A program made the position numbers and the translations under genes. Below the pieces are notes generated by a model. That model did no database searches. It was not told where the DNA came from and was given only the letters and a program-made list of their open reading frames with translations. 35,171 bases of DNA from Bacteroidales bacterium. Lineage in GTDB: Bacteria > Bacteroidota > Bacteroidia > Bacteroidales > FEN-979. The stretch covers positions 1 to 35,171 of the forward strand of contig JACZJJ010000068.1 in assembly GCA_014860625.1 (NCBI GenBank). Direction: 5' to 3'. Of the stretch, positions 17,155-23,964 are shown in pieces. The stretch's first letter is position 1, and each line of letters starts with the position of its first letter.

Positions 17155-19974
17155 GTTTTCCGCCAGGTACCCCTTCAAATGCAACACCGTATATCCCTTT
17201 CCGGCTGCTGAAATCTCTTCCGGGGATCCTTCGGCGATGATCTCTCCACCGCGTTCACCCCCTTCCAAACCAAGATCTACAATATGGTCGGAAACCTTGA
17301 TCACCTCCATGTTGTGCTCGATCACCAAAACCGTATTCCCTTTTCCAACTAGTTTGTTAAGCACGCAGAGCAGTACCTTCACATCTTCGAAATGAAGCCC
17401 TGTTGTTGGCTCATCAAGAATATAAAGGGTATTGCCGGTATCGGTTTTGGACAGTTCCGTTGCCAGTTTCACACGCTGAGCTTCTCCTCCCGAGAGAGTG
17501 GTTGACTGTTGTCCAAGTGTGATGTAACCCAACCCAACCTCCTGGAGCGTCTCGATCTTCTTCACGATCATCGGGATCGCTTCAAAAAAAACAACCGCCT
17601 GGTTGATGGTCATGTTGAGGACGTCGTTAATCGACTTGCCCTTGTAGCGTACCTCAAGAGTTTCGCGGTTGTATCGTCTTCCCTGGCACGTCTCGCAGAG
17701 CACATAGACATCCGGGAGGAAATTCATCTCAATCACACGCAAACCGGCCCCCTTGCAGGTTTCACAGCGTCCGCCTTTCACGTTGAAGGAGAACCGGCCT
17801 GGCTTGTACCCGCGAATTTTCGACTCGGGAAGGATGGCATAGAGTTTCCGGATTTCGTCAAACACCTTGGTGTAGGTTGCCGGGTTGGACCTTGGCGTAC
17901 GGCCGATTGGCGACTGGTCGATCTCGATCACTTTGTCGATGTTCTTAATCCCTTCGATCGAGTTGTAGGGTAACGGCTTCTGGTCGGACCGGTAGAAATG
18001 CTGACTGAGAATAGGGTAGAGGGTCTCGTTGATGAGGGAGGACTTTCCGCTGCCGGAGAGTCCGGTTACACAGATCAGTTTCCCCAACGGAAGATGAAGG
18101 TCGACATGTTTAAGGTTATGCCCTGAAGCCCCTTTCAGCGTAAGGTATTTTCCGTTTCCGGCTCTCCTTGAATCCGGAACCTGAATCTTGTATTTTCCGC
18201 TCAGGTATTTCCCGGTGAGGTGGTCGGTTTGCATAATCTCTTCAGGCGTCCCCTGAGCTACAATCTTTCCGCCGTGAATGCCGGCAAATGGCCCGATATC
18301 TACGACATAATCGGCATGCAGGATGGTCTCCTGGTCATGCTCCACAACAACCACTGAATTGCCTGTGTCGCGAAGACTTTTCAACGCATTGATCAGCTTG
18401 AGGTTGTCGTGCTGATGCAGCCCGATGCTGGGCTCGTCGAGAATATAAAGCACCCCTACCAGTTGCGATCCAATCTGGGTTGCCAGCCTGATCCGTTGGC
18501 TTTCGCCTCCCGAAAGGCTTCTGGCGGTTCGGTTCAGCGTAAGGTAACCGATACCGACATCCAGGAGGAATTTGATCCTGTTTTGTATCTCCCGGATGAT
18601 CTCATAGGCGATGATTTTATTTCGTTCGTCCAGCCTCTCATGAAGTGATTCGAACCAGGTGTATAGGTTTACCAGGTCCATCTCCGAGAGTTCGGCAATA
18701 TTTTTTTCTCCGACTTTAAACCAGAGCGACTCTTTCTTTAACCGGGCTCCGTTGCATTCAGGACAAGGTTTTTTATTCATGAAGCTGCTTACCCATTTCC
18801 TGATGCCGGCAGGCGCTGCCTCGGCGTGCTGGGCGTTGATGAAGCTGATGATCCCTTCAAAATTGAGGGAGTAGGTGGATGTCACACCCAGGTAATCGTT
18901 TTTAACTTTAAATACCTCTTCCGACCCGTACAGGATGACGTTGACGGCATGTTCGGGAATTTCCGAGATGGGCGTGTTGATGGTGAAGCCGTATTTTTCA
19001 CCAATGGCCTCAACCTGCTTGAATATCCAGTTGTTCTTGTACTCCCCAATCGGTACAATCCCTCCTTTTTTAATGGTTTTAGTCGGGTCGGGGATGATCT
19101 TCTTCAGGTCTATCTCTGAAACTGTCCCAAGGCCGTTGCAATGTGGACAGGCGCCATACGGCGAATTAAAGGAGAAGGTGTTGGGTTCCGGCTCATCGTA
19201 AGAGATGCCGGTGGCCGGACACATCAGCAGGCGGCTGTAGTGTCTGCTTTCAGTTGACTCAGCCAGGGAGGTCATCAGTTGGTCCTTGCCGTGCTTCATC
19301 GCCAGAGCAACGGATTGGGCCAGCCTCTTTTTAGATTCCTCCCTGATAAGAATCTGATCGATCACAATCTCGATATCATGGATCTTATACCTGTCAAGTT
19401 GAAGTCCGTGGGTGATCTCCCGGATCTCCCCGTCAATCCTCACCTTCAGGAATCCTTGCTTTCTGATTTGTTCAAACAATTCCCTGTAGTGACCTTTTCT
19501 TCCCTTCACTGCCGGAGCCAGAATCAGAAGTTCATCCCCCTTATGATTGGAGAGAATCAACTCCACGATCTGCTGTTCGGTATAGCGGACCATTTTCTCT
19601 CCGGTATTGTAAGAGTAGGCATCGCTGGCACGGGCAAAGAGAAGTCGAAGGAAGTCGTAAATCTCAGTAATGGTACCTACGGTAGAACGGGGATTCCGGG
19701 TGGCGGCTTTCTGTTCGATGGAGATGACCGGGCTTAATCCGTTGATCTTATCCACATCGGGGCGCTCCAGGTTGCCTATGAACTGGCGGGCGTAGGCGGA
19801 GAATGTCTCCATGTAGCGACGCTGGCCTTCGGCATATACCGTGTCAAACGCCAGCGAAGACTTGCCGCTGCCACTTAATCCCGTGATCACCACCAGCTTG
19901 TTCCGTGGGATGGTGACGTCGATGTTCTTCAGGTTGTGAACCCTTGCCCCGTATATTTCAAGATTCTCTTCCAC
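17152..19974 (-). CDS. uvrA: Excinuclease ABC subunit A
   Basis: 940 residues, the usual length. Two ABC ATPase modules are visible: Walker A GLSGSGKSSLAF near residue 33 and GLSGSGKSSLIN in the second half, with signatures LSGGESQRIRLA and LSGGEAQRVKLA. Zinc-finger cysteine pairs CPHCNGLG, CPECNGARL, CETCKGAG and CETCQGRR are present, as is DEPSIGLHQHDN. It recognises bulky DNA lesions together with UvrB in nucleotide excision repair. The gene stands alone; the lytic transglycosylase stop is 80 bp upstream and that spacer has no repeat array. Confidence 0.98.
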   Translation of the reverse strand: MEENLEIYGARVHNLKNIDVTIPRNKLVVITGLSGSGKSSLAFDTVYAEGQRRYMETFSAYARQFIGNLERPDVDKINGLSPVISIEQKAATRNPRSTVGTITEIYDFLRLLFARASDAYSYNTGEKMVRYTEQQIVELILSNHKGDELLILAPAVKGRKGHYRELFEQIRKQGFLKVRIDGEIREITHGLQLDRYKIHDIEIVIDQILIREESKKRLAQSVALAMKHGKDQLMTSLAESTESRHYSRLLMCPATGISYDEPEPNTFSFNSPYGACPHCNGLGTVSEIDLKKIIPDPTKTIKKGGIVPIGEYKNNWIFKQVEAIGEKYGFTINTPISEIPEHAVNVILYGSEEVFKVKNDYLGVTSTYSLNFEGIISFINAQHAEAAPAGIRKWVSSFMNKKPCPECNGARLKKESLWFKVGEKNIAELSEMDLVNLYTWFESLHERLDERNKIIAYEIIREIQNRIKFLLDVGIGYLTLNRTARSLSGGESQRIRLATQIGSQLVGVLYILDEPSIGLHQHDNLKLINALKSLRDTGNSVVVVEHDQETILHADYVVDIGPFAGIHGGKIVAQGTPEEIMQTDHLTGKYLSGKYKIQVPDSRRAGNGKYLTLKGASGHNLKHVDLHLPLGKLICVTGLSGSGKSSLINETLYPILSQHFYRSDQKPLPYNSIEGIKNIDKVIEIDQSPIGRTPRSNPATYTKVFDEIRKLYAILPESKIRGYKPGRFSFNVKGGRCETCKGAGLRVIEMNFLPDVYVLCETCQGRRYNRETLEVRYKGKSINDVLNMTINQAVVFFEAIPMIVKKIETLQEVGLGYITLGQQSTTLSGGEAQRVKLATELSKTDTGNTLYILDEPTTGLHFEDVKVLLCVLNKLVGKGNTVLVIEHNMEVIKVSDHIVDLGLEGGERGGEIIAEGSPEEISAAGKGYTVLHLKGYLAEN

Positions 19975-20054
19975 GGTATCTCCTCTTGTTCCTCGGTATC
20001 TGGCCGGTATAATTAGTCCATGTATCTCACCGCTGACATGCTTCCAGGCACCGC

Positions 20055-21056
20055 CTAACGGATCTCATTAATTTTCAGGGTGTCGTGGAAAAAGGTTTCC
20101 GATGTTTTCCGGCCAGTGTACGATGTAACCGAAAGAGCATCCTTTTCCGGCAACGTGAGGATATAGGTCTTTCTTGATTTGTTTGGCAACGAGTATCCGT
20201 GGATCCAGGGATTGAACTCCCTGATGATGCGGTAAGTGATCCCTCTGCTCTTTGCGAAAGCCGGAAGGTCTGTAATGGTAGTGTCGACCACGATGGTATA
20301 AGTCTTTATCTCAGGATAAAAATCAGACTCCTTCAGGAAAAACCCATACTTCGTAGGATTCTCATAGACCTCCTTGGCGGCCAGGATGCGAAAGATGTAC
20401 CGGGCGGTCTCTTCGTTCAGGTATAGGTCGTAATAGGAATTGACTTTCTGACCCTTCAGTGCCCGATCCAGTCCGTTTATCCCCCGGTTGTAAGAGGCAG
20501 CAGCCAGGGTCCAGTCGCCGAATGAATCGTGCGCTTCCAGCAGGTATTGGCAGGCAGCCACAGTCGCTTTGATGAGATTGTATCGTTCATCGATCTCGTT
20601 GTTTACCTCCAGGCCGTATTTCCGGCCGGTTGAGATCAGGAACTGCCACACACCTTCGGCGCCGGCCGGCGATGTGACATCCCCCAGATTACTCTCGGCA
20701 ATGGCCAGGAACTTGAAGTCATCAGGGACCTTGTACTTTTTCAGGATCGGTTCAATAACAGGGAAATACCGGTGAGCCCTCTTGAACATCTGCTGGGTAG
20801 TGGAGTGCATAAAGGTGAACGCCAGGATCTCCCGGTCAAAACTCTCGCGAACAATCAGGTCGTTCAGTGGCACCTTCTCCCCGGCAAAATCAACTTTCTC
20901 TGGAAGCTCCGGAGTAAAAATCATGTAGTTGCGACGAAATGCTCCCCGGTAATCCCGTTCCGGATCCTGCTTGTCAGCAATGCCAAAAATGAATACTCCC
21001 GCAATACCAACGATCACAATCGCCGCAATAAAATAAACGAACTTTCTTCTCACCAT
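20055..21056 (-). CDS. Membrane-anchored lytic transglycosylase (GH23, MltD-like)
   Basis: 333 residues. An N-terminal transmembrane anchor (residues 6-26, FVYFIAAIVIVGIAGVFIFG) leads to an SLT domain at about 100-225: FLAIAESNLGDVTSPAGAEG with catalytic Glu at about 121, then GVWQFLISTGRKYGL and AAASYNRGINGLDRA. The C-terminal part (YTIVVDTTITDLPAFAKSRG onward) resembles a LysM-like glycan-binding module, as in MltD. It cleaves peptidoglycan with 1,6-anhydro-MurNAc formation. The start codon ATGGTGAG lies in register with an octamer array upstream. Confidence 0.9.
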   Translation of the reverse strand: MVRRKFVYFIAAIVIVGIAGVFIFGIADKQDPERDYRGAFRRNYMIFTPELPEKVDFAGEKVPLNDLIVRESFDREILAFTFMHSTTQQMFKRAHRYFPVIEPILKKYKVPDDFKFLAIAESNLGDVTSPAGAEGVWQFLISTGRKYGLEVNNEIDERYNLIKATVAACQYLLEAHDSFGDWTLAAASYNRGINGLDRALKGQKVNSYYDLYLNEETARYIFRILAAKEVYENPTKYGFFLKESDFYPEIKTYTIVVDTTITDLPAFAKSRGITYRIIREFNPWIHGYSLPNKSRKTYILTLPEKDALSVTSYTGRKTSETFFHDTLKINEIR

Positions 21057-21104
21057 TTCACTATTTCACCATTTCGTTACTCGCTTCTCGCTTTTCGCTT
21101 CTCG
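21049..21104. repeat. Octamer plus heptamer array overlapping the lytic transglycosylase start
   Basis: Octamers CTCACCAT, TTCACTAT, TTCACCAT, TTCGTTAC (21049-21080) are followed by heptamers TCGCTTC, TCGCTTT, TCGCTTC (21081-21101). The first octamer contains the start codon (CAT at 21054-21056), so on the gene strand the array reads ATAGTGAAATGGTGAG into the coding region. Confidence 0.85.
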
Positions 21105-21156
21105 ATCATCTTCATCTCCTCAGGACAGACGTGCTCATTCCTACTCCCCCGAAATC

Positions 21157-21699
21157 TCAGAAATTACTCCTGAAGTCCGCAAACAATGGCGCCACCTCAT
21201 CCTTCGGAGAGATTACCGGGTCGCTGATGCCCCAGTCAACGTTAAGATCCGGATCATTCCACCGGATAGCTCCTTCCGACTCTTTGTTGTAGATGTTCGT
21301 ACACTTGTAGAAGAAAATCGTATCATCTTCAAGAGTCAGGAACCCGTGTGCAAACCCGGCCGGCACCCAATACATCCATTTGTTCTGCCCTGATAGAACG
21401 ATGGAAGACCACTTTCCGTATGTAGGCGATTCCTTTCGAATATCCACCGCCACATCCAGTACCGATCCGCGCATCACCCGCACCAGTTTCCCCTGGGCAA
21501 AAGGAGGGTTCTGGAAATGAAGTCCGCGCAACACCCCTCTTTTCGACTTCGATTCATTGTCTTGCACGAAGGTCACATCAATTCCATGAGAAAGGAATTT
21601 AGCCTGATTAAATGACTCAAAGAAGTAACCCCGCTCATCCTCAAACACATCCGGCTTGATGATCAGCAGACCTTCCAGGGGAGTTTTAATAATTTCCAT
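21157..21699 (-). CDS. rfbC: dTDP-4-dehydrorhamnose 3,5-epimerase
   Basis: 180 residues, the standard length. It has RGVLRGLHFQNPPFAQGKLV with catalytic His at about 61, then YWVPAGFAHGFLTLEDDT and the conserved tyrosine at about 131 (FFYKCTNIYNKESEG). It epimerises dTDP-4-keto-6-deoxyglucose at C3 and C5 on the way to dTDP-L-rhamnose for surface glycans. The partner genes rmlA, rmlB and rmlD are not in the window; the gene lies between lpdA and a lytic transglycosylase, with repeat arrays in both flanking spacers. Confidence 0.96.
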   Translation of the reverse strand: MEIIKTPLEGLLIIKPDVFEDERGYFFESFNQAKFLSHGIDVTFVQDNESKSKRGVLRGLHFQNPPFAQGKLVRVMRGSVLDVAVDIRKESPTYGKWSSIVLSGQNKWMYWVPAGFAHGFLTLEDDTIFFYKCTNIYNKESEGAIRWNDPDLNVDWGISDPVISPKDEVAPLFADFRSNF

Positions 21700-21701
21700 A
21701 T

Positions 21702-21741
21702 CTCGCTATTTCACCATTTCACTATTTCACCATTTCACTAC
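21702..21741. repeat. Octamer array bridging lpdA stop and rfbC start
   Basis: Five units: CTCGCTAT, TTCACCAT, TTCACTAT, TTCACCAT, TTCACTAC. The last contains the lpdA stop codon (CTA at 21738-21740). The array ends 2 bp before the rfbC start codon (CAT at 21697-21699), so the spacer is almost wholly repeat. Confidence 0.9.
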
Positions 21742-23186
21742 AGGTGCACACACTCCCCGTAAGCTTGCGCCACCGCCTCCATGATCGCTTCCGACATGGT
21801 AGGGTGGGGGTGAACAGCTTCGATGATCTCTTTTCCGGTGGTCTCGAGTTTTCGTGCAACGACCACCTCGGCGATCATTTCAGTCACGTTGTCTCCGATC
21901 ATATGAGCACCCAGCCATTCCCCGTATTTGGCATCAAAGATCACCTTCACAAACCCTTCGCGGTTTCCCGATGCTGTTGCCTTCCCGGATGCCGTGAAAG
22001 GAAACTTCCCAACGCGTATCTCGTATCCCGCATCTTTGGCTTGTTGTTCGGTCATGCCAACAGAAGCAATTTCAGGATTGGTATAGGTACATCCCGGAAT
22101 GTTACCATAATCCAGAGGCTCTGCATCTTTGCCGGCAATCTTTTCCACGCAGATAATTCCTTCGTGGGATGCCACATGAGCAAGGGCCTGACCGTGAACG
22201 ATATCGCCGATGGCGTAATAGCCATCAACATTGGTTTTGTAAAAGTCATCAACGACTACTTTGCCTTTCTCGGTGTTGATCCCCGTCTCTTCAAGCCCGA
22301 TACCCTCCAGGTTGGTGGCAATGCCAACAGCACTAAGTACGATCTCGGCTTCGATTACCTCTTCACCCTTTTTGGTCTTCACTGTCACCTTGCAGAGTTT
22401 GCCTTTTGTATCCACGGACTCAACGTTGGCGTCGGTCATTACCTTCATACCTGCCTTCTTGAATTCACGGGCCAGTGTTTTCGACACCTCTTCATCTTCC
22501 AGAGGAACCACATTCGGCATCAGCTCAATGAGTGTAACCTGAGTCCCTATTGAGTTGTAGAAATAAGCGAACTCGGAGCCGATAGCTCCCGACCCGATCA
22601 CAACCATTGATTTCGGCTGCTTTGGTAAATTCATGGCTTCGCGGTAGCCGATGATTTTTTTGCCATCCTGCTTGAAATTCGGAAAATCCCTTGAACGGGC
22701 CCCTGTGGCAATGATGATGTGTTTCGCTGAATATTCAGTTTGCTTCGCTTCGCTCGCAATGACATTACTGCCCACTTCAGACTGCCCACTGCCAACTGAA
22801 GACGAGGCATGCCCCGTCTCTACCTGAACAATTTTCCCCGGCTTCACGCGTCCCGTTCCCTCCAGCACATCCACCTTGTTTTTCTTCAGCAGAAACTGAA
22901 TCCCTTTGCTCATCTGATCGGCAACCCCGCGACTGCGCTTGACAATAGCTTCGAAATCCGGTTCCGCTTCACCGGCAGTAATTCCATAACTGGAAGCGTG
23001 TTTCAGGTAATTAAACACCTGTGCGCTCTTCAGGAGAGCTTTCGTGGGAATGCAACCCCAGTTCAGGCAAATACCGCCCAGTTCGGCACGTTCTACAACG
23101 GCTACTTTGAATCCCAATTGGGCAGCCCTGATGGCAGCCACATATCCACCCGGACCGCTGCCAATGACGATAATATCGTAATTCAT
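21738..23186 (-). CDS. lpdA: Dihydrolipoyl dehydrogenase with repeat-derived insertion
   Basis: 482 residues. FAD motif GSGPGGYVAA near 9-18, redox disulfide GGICLNWGCIPTK (Cys40, Cys45), ATG motif HIIIATGARS at about 156-165, NAD motif VVIGSGAIGSEFAYF, and the C-terminal HPHPTMSEA active-site His-Glu pair are all present. It regenerates lipoamide in 2-oxoacid dehydrogenase complexes or the glycine cleavage system. Most homologues are about 450-470 residues. The excess is a low-complexity segment at about 122-150 (GHASSSVGSGQSEVG, then NVIASEAKQ) placed just before the ATG motif and encoded by dispersed-repeat DNA. The frame is intact, so the protein may still be active. No lipoyl-complex genes are adjacent. 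Confidence 0.95.
   Translation of the reverse strand: MNYDIIVIGSGPGGYVAAIRAAQLGFKVAVVERAELGGICLNWGCIPTKALLKSAQVFNYLKHASSYGITAGEAEPDFEAIVKRSRGVADQMSKGIQFLLKKNKVDVLEGTGRVKPGKIVQVETGHASSSVGSGQSEVGSNVIASEAKQTEYSAKHIIIATGARSRDFPNFKQDGKKIIGYREAMNLPKQPKSMVVIGSGAIGSEFAYFYNSIGTQVTLIELMPNVVPLEDEEVSKTLAREFKKAGMKVMTDANVESVDTKGKLCKVTVKTKKGEEVIEAEIVLSAVGIATNLEGIGLEETGINTEKGKVVVDDFYKTNVDGYYAIGDIVHGQALAHVASHEGIICVEKIAGKDAEPLDYGNIPGCTYTNPEIASVGMTEQQAKDAGYEIRVGKFPFTASGKATASGNREGFVKVIFDAKYGEWLGAHMIGDNVTEMIAEVVVARKLETTGKEIIEAVHPHPTMSEAIMEAVAQAYGECVHL
22738..22823 (-). repeat. Composite dispersed-repeat insertion inside lpdA
   Basis: Three repeat types lie in line on the coding strand: GTAGAGACGGGGCATGCC with TCGTC (GCATGC-centred palindrome, 22823-22801); a TGGCAGTGGGCAGT-like word with a second GTGGGCAGT copy (about 22797-22765); and GTCATTGCGAGCGAAGCGAA followed by GCAAAC (about 22764-22738). 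The first resembles the copies at 26725-26797 and the last the core at 23861-23954. Translation gives ETGHASSS...NVIASEAKQ without a stop. Confidence 0.85.
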
Positions 23187-23238
23187 AAAAATTCTTGTTT
23201 AGCCCGCGAATTTACGAAAAAATGATGAGACTGAAAAC

Positions 23239-23322
23239 TGGATGCTGGATGCTGGATACTGGATACTGGATACTGGATGCTGGATGCTAGATACTGGATA
23301 CTAGATGCTAGATACTGGATGC
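23239..23322. repeat. Heptamer array, unit TRGATRC (12 copies)
   Basis: Twelve 7-bp units of TGGATGC, TGGATAC, TAGATAC or TAGATGC, with a degenerate thirteenth CGGATGA. It lies in the spacer between the small membrane protein gene and lpdA, about 50 bp upstream of the lpdA start. All variation is at two positions, so it looks like a slipped-strand array with point changes. Open frames through it are repeat artefacts. Confidence 0.92.
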
Positions 23323-23355
23323 CGGATGAGGATATCGTATCACCTCATACTCACT

Positions 23356-23390
23356 TCCCTACCTCCCTACCTCCCTACCTCCCTACCTCA
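23356..23390. repeat. Octamer array (TCCCTACC)x4 next to a stop codon
   Basis: Four perfect TCCCTACC units (23356-23387) directly adjoin the TGA stop (TCA at 23388-23390) of the small membrane protein gene. Read on the gene strand it is TGA followed by GGTAGGGA units. Confidence 0.9.
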
Positions 23391-23843
23391 TTCCTTTACC
23401 AATTCACAATACTTCCCCCATGCCCTCAGGAACCTCACCGCCGAAAGCAGCAACGGTGTGGCCATGGTGATAAAAAAGAGGGAGATCCATTTTTGGTCGA
23501 TCAAACCGGTTTTGCGGACAAGAACTCCGGAGGTAATCATGATGGCCATCAACAGGTAACTTTTCCAGTCGAAAAAAGAGAACACACACGGACGCAGGAT
23601 TTCAAGGGAGCGGATCCGGGTGATGTGTTTAAGGGAAACACGAAGAAAAAGAAGATGGAAAAAGATCAGACCAGCGATCACAGCAAGTACAATCTTCAAC
23701 CAGAGCATCGACATTTCAGGTAACATCGTGATGCCCCTGAATAGCAGAAACCCTCCGGCAAAAAGCCACACGGCGGCTGCAACGAGCAGCAGTTGCCGCT
23801 TTGGAATCCCCGGTTTCATCTCAAAAATCACCCGCTTCACCAT
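23388..23843 (-). CDS. Small polytopic membrane protein of unknown function
   Basis: About 151 residues from the ATG at 23841-23843 (MVKRVIFEMKPGIPKRQLLL); a GTG two codons upstream is also possible. Four hydrophobic segments are visible: LLLVAAAVWLFAGGFLLFRG, MLWLKIVLAVIAGLIFFHLL, SYLLMAIMITSGVLVR and ISLFFITMATPLLLSAVRFL. A basic stretch LKHITRIRSLEIL lies between the second and third. I do not recognise a named family. The start codon sits inside a repeat array (ATAGTGAAAATGGTGAAG on the gene strand) and the stop adjoins another, so both gene borders are repeat-marked. It looks like a real gene by its consistent membrane pattern and position between M14 peptidase and lpdA. Confidence 0.68.
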   Translation of the reverse strand: MVKRVIFEMKPGIPKRQLLLVAAAVWLFAGGFLLFRGITMLPEMSMLWLKIVLAVIAGLIFFHLLFLRVSLKHITRIRSLEILRPCVFSFFDWKSYLLMAIMITSGVLVRKTGLIDQKWISLFFITMATPLLLSAVRFLRAWGKYCELVKE

Positions 23844-23860
23844 TTTCACTATTTCGCTTC

Positions 23861-23954
23861 TCGCTTTTCGCTTTGCCGCGTCACTACGTTCCTCGCAATG
23901 ACAAGTTTCGCTTTTCGCTTTGCTGCGTCACTACGTTCCTCGCAATGACAAGTT
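23861..23954. repeat. 47-bp direct repeat, two copies, containing a GTCATTGCGAG element
   Basis: Copies at 23861-23907 and 23908-23954 differ at one base. On the minus strand each reads TTGTCATTGCGAGGAACGTA, then GTGACGC, and ends in GCGAAAAGCGA heptamer-like sequence. The core is a short imperfect palindrome related to the element inside lpdA. The arrays fill the spacer from the M14 TAG stop to the next gene's start. Confidence 0.92.
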
Positions 23955-23964
23955 TCGCTTCTCG

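Noticed and set aside
21744-22553. Long plus-strand frame of 269 codons opposite lpdA
   Set aside because: Shadow of lpdA, whose motifs cover the region.
23277-23723. Plus-strand frames starting in the TGGATRC array (LDARYW-type peptides)
   Set aside because: Repeat translation that then runs antisense to the small membrane protein gene, whose hydrophobic pattern is far more coherent.
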